Assembly: GCA_017628755.1 (NCBI GenBank) | Contig: JAGBYM010000036.1 | Span: forward strand, 1-39,325 | Direction of reading: 5' to 3' | From: Clostridia bacterium | GTDB lineage: Bacteria > Bacillota > Clostridia > Oscillospirales > CAG-272 | Length of the DNA: 39,325 nt | Shown: piece by piece, positions 32,950-39,325 of the stretch | Numbering within the stretch: position 1 is the first letter of the stretch | How the letters are laid out: every line of letters starts with the position of its first letter | Made by a program: the position numbers and the translations under genes | Notes under the pieces: generated by a model | Database searches by the model: none | What the model was told of the DNA's origin: nothing | The model's input: only the letters and a program-made list of their open reading frames with translations

Positions 32950-33555
32950 TCAGCAACACGGTCCGCCGATGCACATATTGACACAGAAACAGATCTTCAG
33001 ACAGTCACAGAAGCTGTCGGAGCAGCCGGTGTTCACCGTGTATGTTCCTCCGTTGTAAGCCGACGTACGCGCGCGGAACTGCTCACGTGCCGCAAGGTAT
33101 TCCTCATTGCCGGGGTCGCGCTCGCATGCTATGTCAAAGCATCTGCCCGCGTCGATGATCTGTCCGCGGAGCATAAGTGTCAGACCGCGCAGGTAGTACC
33201 ATTCCGCGCCGCGCTCGTTACTCGGAACGCTTGCAAGCACTGCCTCTGCCTCGCGCACACGGCGGGCATTGATATGAATGCGGACGGCAACGTATCTGTC
33301 GTCGCCCGAGGATGAAGTTTCATTGTAGTGCTGATCTCCGCCGCCGTAGGAATCGTAAGCCCTGCCCGAGCGGATCTTCTGGATCTCCTCGTATGCGGCG
33401 TTGATCTCCTTCATTTTCTCGGAAGCGCGGTCGCGCTCTGCGGGATCGGTGAATTTATCGGGATGGTTCTCGCGAGCGAGCTTTCTGTATGCTTTTTTGA
33501 TGTCTTCGTCGCTTGTTTCACGGCTGACGCCGAGAACCGAAAAAGGATCTCTCAT
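32950..33555 (-). CDS. J-domain protein with a Cys-rich tail
   Basis: A 201-residue cytoplasmic co-chaperone. Residues 1-65 are a DnaJ J-domain with the HPD triad (H31-P32-D33), which stimulates DnaK. Residues about 85-160 are helical and TPR-like ([27 protein letters not shown]). The final 24 residues contain eight cysteines, including CDCLKICFC and a terminal CC, which suggests bound metal or a redox function. It lacks the Gly/Phe and zinc-finger regions of full DnaJ. The start overlaps the DUF5685 stop by 4 bases (ATGA), so the two are translationally coupled. J-domain and DUF5685 genes are often paired in Clostridia. Confidence 0.9.
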   Translation of the reverse strand: MRDPFSVLGVSRETSDEDIKKAYRKLARENHPDKFTDPAERDRASEKMKEINAAYEEIQKIRSGRAYDSYGGGDQHYNETSSSGDDRYVAVRIHINARRVREAEAVLASVPSNERGAEWYYLRGLTLMLRGQIIDAGRCFDIACERDPGNEEYLAAREQFRARTSAYNGGTYTVNTGCSDSFCDCLKICFCVNMCIGGPCC

Positions 33556-34481
33556 TCAAACGAGTCCTCCTTAACTGAATTTTTGTTGATATCCTCGCGG
33601 CGCGGTTTGCGGTAGGTGCCGTCGAGAACGGCGCGTGCAATGCGCGGCATGCCCTCGGTGAGGATGTTTTTGACTATGCGGTATGCGCGCGAATTTTCGT
33701 TTACATCGGCAAGATCGAGCATAGCCATTGCCGAGTCGCTTTCGTCTCGCAGAAGGCACTCGAGCGTGAGCTTTTCCGCCTCGTCGAGGCTGTCACCGTA
33801 GGACGAAATAAAGGCATTGTAACGCCCTTTTTTGGCGTCTTCGGTAAGGTCGTCAAGGGCGTCGATGCAGTATATCCATCTGCCCACGTGGCGTCCGACC
33901 GAGTAGGCGATGGCGTAGTTTTCATATTCGATACCGCGGCAGGCGAGCATTCCGACGACCTCGCCGAAAGCCTCGGCAGAAGCCTCGATACCCGCGTCGG
34001 AGAATTCGCAGGATGCGTTTTCCTTCTCGGCGGTGTAGTAAAGAGCGAGCTTTTCGCGCGTTTTCGAGACGATTCCGAGGTCCTGCTCGTCCGCGCCCTT
34101 CATCCACTTTTTCGCCGGAGCACGGCAGAGAAGAGCACCGAGCTTTCTGAATCCCGATTCATCGGTGATATCGTCTTCGATCTTGAGCGCGGCAAGAACC
34201 CCCATCGCGCCCGCGGAAAAATCAATATCGGGCGAACCGACGAGCATATTTTTCTTTGCGATAGGCGAATAGGGGCAGACGTGTCGCTCGCATTCGGGAG
34301 TGTCGTTCATCATAGCCATTCGCAGAAGTGCGAGGAAAACGCCGTCATATGAGAGGGTCAAGCGCGAGCTTCCGCCGCAGACCGAGCCCATCGAGCGGCA
34401 GAGTCCGCAATACGCCGCGCGGTAATATTCGTAATCGCCAACCGTCAGGTTGGGTATATACGGCTGAACGTATCCAAACAT
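33552..34481 (-). CDS. DUF5685 family protein
   Basis: A 309-residue protein that starts with the family pattern [32 protein letters not shown], with C25 and C28, and [16 protein letters not shown] second Cys pair lies near CERHVC. The rest is mainly helical. The function is not known. It is the first gene of a two-gene unit with the Cys-rich J-protein, which suggests the two share a metal- or folding-related job. The start follows GGGAGG. The promoter on the minus strand is TTGCAA (34534-34539) and TATCAT (34511-34516) with 17-bp spacing. Confidence 0.88.
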   Translation of the reverse strand: MFGYVQPYIPNLTVGDYEYYRAAYCGLCRSMGSVCGGSSRLTLSYDGVFLALLRMAMMNDTPECERHVCPYSPIAKKNMLVGSPDIDFSAGAMGVLAALKIEDDITDESGFRKLGALLCRAPAKKWMKGADEQDLGIVSKTREKLALYYTAEKENASCEFSDAGIEASAEAFGEVVGMLACRGIEYENYAIAYSVGRHVGRWIYCIDALDDLTEDAKKGRYNAFISSYGDSLDEAEKLTLECLLRDESDSAMAMLDLADVNENSRAYRIVKNILTEGMPRIARAVLDGTYRKPRREDINKNSVKEDSFE

Positions 34482-34510
34482 CGCGCGCCTCCCAAAAAGT
34501 GATATATATT

Positions 34511-34539
34511 ATGATATACCAAAAAATTCCTTATTGCAA
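34511..34539 (-). promoter_or_regulatory. Promoter of the DUF5685 / J-protein operon
   Basis: On the minus strand: TTGCAA (34534-34539), a 17-bp spacer, then TATCAT (34511-34516). It is a moderate match to consensus. Confidence 0.6.
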
Positions 34540-34623
34540 TATTAATTTGTAAATTATTATGGATGAAGGGTCAAGGATAGTTGAGGCAGGGTCTTATTTA
34601 TTACCGCAATTTCCCCAAACCCC

Positions 34624-34652
34624 TTGACTGCTCCTTCTATTTATGCTATAAT
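34624..34652 (+). promoter_or_regulatory. Promoter of the GH4 glycosidase
   Basis: TTGACT (34624-34629), a 17-bp spacer, then TATAAT (34647-34652), with TG in the extended -10 position. I see no obvious operator. Confidence 0.82.
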
Positions 34653-34692
34653 TAACTCAACAAAAACTCTTCTTTCAAGGAGGAATTTAAAA

Positions 34693-36015
34693 ATGATCAA
34701 GATCACATTTATGGGCGCGGGCAGTACTGTATTTGCCAAGAACGTGCTCGGCGACGTTATGATGACTCCCTCGCTCTGGGATTCCGAGATCGCTCTTTAC
34801 GATATCGACCCCGAGAGACTCGAAGAGTCCTACATAATGATCTGCTCGCTCAACAAGAATATCAACGAAAATCGCGCGACCGTCAAAAAATATCTCGGCG
34901 TCAGCGAGCGCAAGGACGCTCTCCGCGATGCAACCTTCGTTGTTGATGCCATACAGGTCGGCGGCTATGATCCCTGCACCATCATCGACTTTGAGATCCC
35001 GAAGAAGTACGGACTCCGTCAGACCATCGCAGATACCCTCGGCATCGGCGGTATCTTCCGCGCTCTCCGTACCATCCCCGTTCTCGATGATTTCGCAAAG
35101 GATATGGCTGAGGTCTGCCCCAAGGCTCTCTTCCTCAACTACACCAATCCTATGGCTATCCTCTCCGGCTTTATGCAGAGATATACGCCCATCGAGACCG
35201 TAGGTCTTTGCCACAGCGTTCAGGTTTGCTCGAACGGTCTTCTCAAGGAAGTCGGACTTGAGCCCAAGCGTCCCATCAAGGAAAAGATCGCGGGCATCAA
35301 CCATATGGCGTTCCTTCTTGAGCTTGAAGACGCAGACGGCAACGACCTCTACCCCGAGATCCGCCGCCGCGCTTGTGAGATCCTCGAGAATCCTCCCGAG
35401 AACTTCAAGGATCTTGTCAGATTCGAATACATCCGCCGTCTCGGATACTACTGCACCGAGTCGAGCGAGCATAACGCGGAGTACAACAACTTCTTCATTA
35501 AGTCGAAGTACCCCGAGCTCATCGAGCGTTATCGCATCCCGCTTGACGAATACCCCCGCCGCTGTATCCATCAGATCAACCGCTGGAACAGCGACAAGGT
35601 CAAGTATCTTTCCGACGACGTTACACACAAGCGAACACACGAATACGCATCCTGGATCATGGAAGCCATCGTTACCGACAAGGCATATCAGATCGGCGGT
35701 AACGTCCTCAACAAGGGTCTTATCGACAACCTTCCCGCTGACGCCTGCGTAGAGGTTCCCTGCCTTGTAAACAAGCTCGGAATTCAGCCGACCCACGTCG
35801 GACGCCTTCCCGTACAGCTCGCGGCTATGAATATGACCAACATCAACGTACAGCTCCTCACCATCGAGGCGGCAGTTACCAAGAAAAAGGAACATATCTA
35901 CCACGCCGCAATGCTCGAGCCGCACACCTCCTCCGAGCTTTCCATCGACGATATCATCGCTCTCTGCGACGACCTCATCGAAGCACACAAGGGATGGCTG
36001 CCTGAGTATCATTAA
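34693..36015 (+). CDS. GH4 family glycosidase (alpha-galactosidase-like)
   Basis: A 440-residue member of glycoside hydrolase family 4, which uses NAD+ and a divalent metal in a redox-type cleavage. The NAD-binding start is ITFMGAGSTVF (G8, G10). GLCHSVQ holds C173 and H174, the metal-ligand motif that is typical of the alpha-galactosidase branch; GINHMAF follows. Alpha-glucosidase or 6-phospho-glycosidase specificity cannot be excluded. Codons ending in C are unusually common (CTC, ATC, TAC), suggesting high expression. The start at 34693-34695 follows CAAGGAGG; a longer frame begins inside the promoter. It is followed by a terminator and is monocistronic. Confidence 0.92.
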   Translation: MIKITFMGAGSTVFAKNVLGDVMMTPSLWDSEIALYDIDPERLEESYIMICSLNKNINENRATVKKYLGVSERKDALRDATFVVDAIQVGGYDPCTIIDFEIPKKYGLRQTIADTLGIGGIFRALRTIPVLDDFAKDMAEVCPKALFLNYTNPMAILSGFMQRYTPIETVGLCHSVQVCSNGLLKEVGLEPKRPIKEKIAGINHMAFLLELEDADGNDLYPEIRRRACEILENPPENFKDLVRFEYIRRLGYYCTESSEHNAEYNNFFIKSKYPELIERYRIPLDEYPRRCIHQINRWNSDKVKYLSDDVTHKRTHEYASWIMEAIVTDKAYQIGGNVLNKGLIDNLPADACVEVPCLVNKLGIQPTHVGRLPVQLAAMNMTNINVQLLTIEAAVTKKKEHIYHAAMLEPHTSSELSIDDIIALCDDLIEAHKGWLPEYH

Positions 36016-36026
36016 TTGAAAATTTT

Positions 36027-36055
36027 AGCCGAGCCATTTATTGGCTCGGCTTTTT
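36027..36055 (+). terminator. Terminator of the GH4 gene
   Basis: AGCCGAGCC (36027-36035), a 7-base loop, GGCTCGGCT (36043-36051), then a T run. Confidence 0.93.
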
Positions 36056-36064
36056 GTTTTCCTC

Positions 36065-36093
36065 TTGAAATCTCGGCGGAAATTTGATATAAT
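36065..36093 (+). promoter_or_regulatory. Promoter of the SDR-PHP-radical SAM operon
   Basis: TTGAAA (36065-36070), a 17-bp spacer, then TATAAT (36088-36093) with TG in the extended -10 position. Nothing else regulatory is visible. Confidence 0.82.
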
Positions 36094-36120
36094 TAACAGA
36101 GTGATGCAAGGAGGTATATC

Positions 36121-36912
36121 ATGCAGTCTATTATGATCACGGGTGCATACGGCGGAATGGGACGTGCCGCCGCGGAGTATTTCGGAAACCTTGGATGGCG
36201 CGTGTTTGCGCTTGACTTGAAGGTTGGTGATGCGGAGGGGAATATTATTCCCGTGCAAGCCGACGTTACAAGCGAAGAAAGTATTGCGCGTGCGTTTGAG
36301 TGTGTACGCGGACAATCCGATTCTCTTGACGCTGTCCTGCACTTTGCGGGTATTTATATGCTCGATTCGCTTGTAGAGATCGCAAATAACGCTTTTGATA
36401 AGATATTCGATGTCAATATGCGCGGTGTTTTTCTGATCAATAAGATATTTCTGCCGCTTCTGAAAAAAGGTAGCAGAATACTCATAACCACAAGTGAGCT
36501 TGCTCCGCTTGATCCTCTGCCTTTCACGGGAATTTACGCCGTGAGCAAGGCGGCTCTCGATAAATATGCCTATTCGCTCCGCATGGAGCTTCAGCTGCTC
36601 GGTATCTCTGTTTCGGTTCTCCGCGCGGGTGCGGTTAAGACGGGAATGCTCGGCGTTTCGACCGTGGCTCTCGACCGTTTTTGCGAGAAAACGGAGCTTT
36701 ATTCCTGCAATGCCAAGCGGTTCAAGCGGATCGTTGAGGGCGTCGAGGCAAGGAATATCGAACCGCAAAGGATCGCCAAAAAGGCTTTTCGCATACTTGA
36801 AAAAAGATCGCCCGCGTTTGCCTATTCGATCAACCGCAATCCGCTTCTGCTTCTCTTGAATGTGCTTCCGAAGCGGTTACAGTTCTTTATAATCAGGATG
36901 ATATTGAAATGA
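36121..36912 (+). CDS. Short-chain dehydrogenase/reductase
   Basis: A 263-residue classical SDR, an NAD(P)-dependent oxidoreductase. It has the TGxxxGxG nucleotide motif (TGAYGGMG, residues 7-14), S125 in ILITTSELAP, and the catalytic Y139 and K143 in YAVSK. The C-terminal tail (PLLLLLNVLPKRLQFFIIRMILK region) is hydrophobic and might associate with the membrane, as in retinol- or steroid-type SDRs; the substrate is unknown. It follows AGGAGG and is the first gene of a tightly coupled operon; its stop overlaps the PHP start by 4 bases. Confidence 0.93.
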   Translation: MQSIMITGAYGGMGRAAAEYFGNLGWRVFALDLKVGDAEGNIIPVQADVTSEESIARAFECVRGQSDSLDAVLHFAGIYMLDSLVEIANNAFDKIFDVNMRGVFLINKIFLPLLKKGSRILITTSELAPLDPLPFTGIYAVSKAALDKYAYSLRMELQLLGISVSVLRAGAVKTGMLGVSTVALDRFCEKTELYSCNAKRFKRIVEGVEARNIEPQRIAKKAFRILEKRSPAFAYSINRNPLLLLLNVLPKRLQFFIIRMILK

Positions 36913-37829
36913 AATATATAGATTTACACTCACATACCGATTTCTCGGATGCTGTGATCTCGCTCGACCATTCACTCTGCGTGGCGGACGAGCTCGGACT
37001 TTCGCTGTTTTCCGTGACCGACCACAACACAGTTGAGGCATACTCGGCTCTTCCGCGCTACAGACATCTTTTCGGCGGTAAGATTCTCCCCGGAGTAGAG
37101 CTCAGCACGACCTTCAAAGGCGATGTTATTGAGGTTATCGGTTACGGTATCAACACGGAAAAGATGGACGCGCTGATAAAACGAAACTACCTGAGCTATT
37201 ACGATAAGCAGGTGAAGGAGGCTCGTCTCGATACCGAGGCAATGCTTGCGGCAGGTGTAACACTTGACGCTGAGTTTGTTCGCGCCATGATTGAAGAGCC
37301 GTGGACACTTTTTGACCCCTCACGCGAAACAAACCGTCCGTTTCTTCTTGCCGAGATCAAGCGTCACCCTGAAAACCTGCGTTTCTTTGAAAGCGAAGAT
37401 GAATTTTTGAATCTGGATCGCCATAGATTTACGCGCAACTATCTGTTCAATGCCCAAAGCCGGCTTTACAGCGATCAGTCTTCACTCAGCGCGGCTCTTT
37501 TGACCGTTCTCGACATGATCAAGTCATGCGGCGGACTTTCCTTTCTTGCGCATCCGTTCGCTTATTCGCAAAACGTGTTTTCGTCGCTTGACGATCTTGC
37601 GGCAAGCGGTCTTGACGGTATGGAATGCTTTTACGGCACTTTTACGCCCGAGCAAAAGAAGTTTATGTTTGATTTTTGCGAGGAAAAAGGACTTTATAAA
37701 AGCGGTGGAAGCGACTACCACGGCATAGCAATGCGCCCGCAAAATATCCTTGGAAGATCCGCGGGCGAGCCGATTCCATTCACTCTTATCGAGCCGTGGT
37801 TTGAAAAAGTGGAAAATAATTTGATGTGA
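36909..37829 (+). CDS. PHP-domain metal-dependent phosphoesterase
   Basis: A 306-residue protein with the PHP domain of DNA polymerase III alpha and histidinol phosphatase relatives, a phosphoesterase with three metal ions. Ligand motifs are visible: HSHTDFSD at residues 7-14, the VTDHNT histidine, GVELS, AHPFAY and SGGSDYHG. A long insertion of about 90 residues separates the third and fourth motifs. Substrates of such stand-alone PHP proteins are often small phosphates or nucleotides, but none is indicated. The ATG overlaps the SDR stop (ATGA), and its own stop overlaps the GTG of the radical SAM gene. Confidence 0.92.
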   Translation: MKYIDLHSHTDFSDAVISLDHSLCVADELGLSLFSVTDHNTVEAYSALPRYRHLFGGKILPGVELSTTFKGDVIEVIGYGINTEKMDALIKRNYLSYYDKQVKEARLDTEAMLAAGVTLDAEFVRAMIEEPWTLFDPSRETNRPFLLAEIKRHPENLRFFESEDEFLNLDRHRFTRNYLFNAQSRLYSDQSSLSAALLTVLDMIKSCGGLSFLAHPFAYSQNVFSSLDDLAASGLDGMECFYGTFTPEQKKFMFDFCEEKGLYKSGGSDYHGIAMRPQNILGRSAGEPIPFTLIEPWFEKVENNLM

Positions 37830-38587
37830 GTGAAAAAATGAACCGATATCTTAAAAATCTCGAAAAGATTGAATTTGTCGTGACCTATGCCTGCACGGGC
37901 AAATGCCGCCATTGCTCGGAGGGAGATCATAAGTCATGCGGTACTCATATCGACCCCGCAGTAGCCGCGGATGCGGTGAGAAAGATCGCGTCGGCGTATA
38001 ATATCAAAACCGTCATGACCTTCGGCGGTGAGCCGCTGCTCTATCCCGAAGCCGTTTATGCCGTTATGGAAACCGCAAAGAAGCTGGATATTCCGAAGCG
38101 TCAGGTGATAACGAACGGTTATTTTTCAAAGGATGAAGCGCGCATCGGCAATGTCGCCGTTCGGCTTGCTGAAGCAGGAGTTAACGATCTCTTACTCTCC
38201 TCAGACGCTTTTCATCAGGAATACATACCGATCGAGCCTGTAAAATTCTTTGCCGTGGAGGCGAAGAATGCGGGTGTGCCCATCCGTATTCAGCCCGCGT
38301 GGCTTGTTTCAAAGGATGACGAAAATCCTTATAATCAAAAAACACGCGAGATACTCGCCGAATTTTCCGCGCTCGGGATTTCCGAAAACGACGGCAACGT
38401 GATCTTCCCCGAGGGCAACGCGCTGAAATATCTTTCCGAGTATTTCAGAGGCACTCTGCCCGAAAATCCGTACGTTGAAGACCCCGCGGACGTAAGATGC
38501 GTCTCCTTCGATCCCGACGGATCGGTGATGGGCTCGAACGTATATGAGAAGGATATTCTTTCGATTCTTGACGAATATAAACCCTAA
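37826..38587 (+). CDS. Radical SAM protein
   Basis: A 253-residue enzyme that probably uses a 4Fe-4S cluster and S-adenosylmethionine to form a radical. The cluster motif is CTGKCRHC (C23, C27, C30), followed by the SAM-binding GGEPLLYPE. No extra C-terminal cluster motif is clear, although a CVSFDPDGSVMGSNVYEKDI end recalls SPASM-containing relatives. The start may be the GTG at 37826-37828, which overlaps the PHP stop (GTGA), or the ATG at 37838; neither has a strong ribosome site. It ends the operon before a hairpin terminator. The likely chemistry is peptide or small-molecule modification. Confidence 0.9.
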   Translation: MSEKMNRYLKNLEKIEFVVTYACTGKCRHCSEGDHKSCGTHIDPAVAADAVRKIASAYNIKTVMTFGGEPLLYPEAVYAVMETAKKLDIPKRQVITNGYFSKDEARIGNVAVRLAEAGVNDLLLSSDAFHQEYIPIEPVKFFAVEAKNAGVPIRIQPAWLVSKDDENPYNQKTREILAEFSALGISENDGNVIFPEGNALKYLSEYFRGTLPENPYVEDPADVRCVSFDPDGSVMGSNVYEKDILSILDEYKP

Positions 38588-38592
38588 AAAAC

Positions 38593-38622
38593 AGCCGATG
38601 AGGATAATTGTCCCCATCGGCT
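38593..38622. terminator. Terminator between the radical SAM and GNAT genes
   Basis: AGCCGATG (38593-38600) pairs with CATCGGCT (38615-38622) around an inner GGA/TCC and a 6-base loop. The plus strand has ATATTTTTAT and the minus strand TGTTTTTTAG, so it should work both ways. Confidence 0.88.
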
Positions 38623-38628
38623 ATATTT

Positions 38629-39282
38629 TTATCTTACCACAGAAGAATGTCTGTAGATATAGAATTCCTCCTGGCTCGGCGCCCATGCTTTTTCCTTGGG
38701 CGGGAAGGTCGCGTCAAAGGCTTCGACGGCGTCTGTGTCGTCACAGCAGTCTGCGGCGGTCGATGCGATATACATCCACTTTTTGCCGTCAAGCACACCG
38801 GGCACAAGCTCGCAGACGAGCAGAGCGGTCGGGTAATTGCCGGGGACGACAAAGCTGACGTCCTTTTTCTTGCAGCTTACAAACCCGCGGCTGACATAGT
38901 TCCCGGGATTGCCGAAATTGATATTCACGTCGTATCCCATCTTGCGGGCAGCTTCAAAGGAATGCTCGATCAAAATCTTACCGAGCTTCCGGCGCTGATA
39001 TTTCGGAGAAACGCATAGAGGTCCGAAGGAAAGGATCTCTTTTCTGTTTCCGTCCTCGTCCTCAAGCCACGCCTTTGTGTACATGATATTGCCGATGATC
39101 TCGCCGTCCTTCTCGAGCACGAAAGCAAGCTCGGGGATGAAATCGGGATGATTTCTCATCATGTGGACGTAATAATGCTCGGATGCGCCCGGCACGTAGA
39201 CGTTCCAGAACGCCTCGCGAGTCAGCTCTTCAACCGCGCGGTAGTCTTTTTCGGTTTCGTGGCGTATGATGATATTTTCCAT
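38629..39282 (-). CDS. GNAT-family N-acetyltransferase
   Basis: A 217-residue acetyltransferase with the GNAT core: IIIRHETEKDYRAVEELTREAF, IGNIMYTKAWLED, and the acetyl-CoA loop GPLCVSPKYQRRKLGKILIEHSF. The C-terminal part ends with DATFPPKEKAWAPSQEEFYIY. The acceptor is unknown; close relatives are annotated as predicted N-acetyltransferases YhbS-like. I place the start at 39280-39282, after GGAGGT, and not at an ATG 15 bases upstream. A TG-extended -10 box (TATAAT at 39313-39318) lies just upstream; its -35 box would be outside the window. Confidence 0.92.
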   Translation of the reverse strand: MENIIIRHETEKDYRAVEELTREAFWNVYVPGASEHYYVHMMRNHPDFIPELAFVLEKDGEIIGNIMYTKAWLEDEDGNRKEILSFGPLCVSPKYQRRKLGKILIEHSFEAARKMGYDVNINFGNPGNYVSRGFVSCKKKDVSFVVPGNYPTALLVCELVPGVLDGKKWMYIASTAADCCDDTDAVEAFDATFPPKEKAWAPSQEEFYIYRHSSVVR

Positions 39283-39312
39283 AGTCGTTACCTCCAATAC
39301 TGTTACGATTAT

Positions 39313-39318
39313 ATTATA
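39313..39318 (-). promoter_or_regulatory. Extended -10 box of the GNAT gene
   Basis: TATAAT on the minus strand, preceded by TGT. The matching -35 hexamer would lie at about 39336-39341, beyond the end of the window. Confidence 0.6.
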
Positions 39319-39325
39319 ACATAAA

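Noticed and set aside
34687..36012. A 441-codon minus-strand frame opposite the GH4 gene
   Set aside because: It results from the C-ending codon bias of the GH4 gene; the GH4 motifs are on the plus strand.

Overview
The window looks like chromosome from an uncultured, gut-type member of the Clostridia (Bacillota). The signs are Gram-positive style: GAAC-N4-GTTC LexA boxes, lipoprotein signal peptides, strong AGGAGG ribosome sites, TTGACA/TATAAT promoters with 17-bp spacers (often TG-extended), genes for GH78 and GH4 glycosidases and a ROK sugar kinase, a DUF5685/J-protein pair and a YwaF-type membrane protein. This placement is an inference; no rRNA or tRNA gene is present. I recognised no phage, plasmid, CRISPR or transposase gene.

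Layout. (1) 1-6593, minus strand: a cell-wall/peptide operon reading murD, three tandem M42 aminopeptidases, murI, then a PLP enzyme of the methionine gamma-lyase (aluminium-resistance) family cut by the window edge. A 279-bp MITE-like palindromic element sits between murI and the PLP gene and supplies the last 12 codons and stop of murI. (2) 6723-9752, plus: SOS-controlled DNA polymerase IV (two LexA boxes) and a membrane-anchored acidic protein of unknown function. (3) 9801-14581, minus: an extracytoplasmic trigger-factor/FKBP-like lipoprotein, rpmF with yceD, and an alpha-L-rhamnosidase. (4) 14661-19899, plus: five consecutive lipoprotein genes built by duplication and shuffling of a few modules. 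(5) 19942-26499: hpf (minus), ligA (plus), a cytoplasmic-looking amidase (minus), rsmI, asd and an EFR1-type ferredoxin protein (plus). (6) 26605-31735, plus: an SGNH-hydrolase lipoprotein, then a response regulator/histidine kinase/YwaF-like operon. (7) 31875-34481, minus: ROK kinase, and a DUF5685 plus Cys-rich J-protein pair with overlapping ends. (8) 34693-39282: GH4 glycosidase, a translationally coupled SDR/PHP/radical-SAM operon, and a convergent GNAT acetyltransferase.

How it works together. MurI and MurD make and use D-glutamate for peptidoglycan; the M42 enzymes between them suggest recycling of glutamyl or other peptides. GH78, GH4 and ROK fit use of plant or host glycans. Most convergent pairs share strong bidirectional terminators. 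No single locus is a recognisable defence or mobile system. The most unusual items are the modular lipoprotein array, the two palindromic elements that have become gene 3' ends, the M42 triplet between the two D-glutamate genes, the SDR/PHP/radical-SAM operon, and a near-consensus orphan promoter pointing antisense into the amidase gene. No gene-free stretch exceeds 300 bp; the longest (22733-23018) holds a terminator and that promoter.
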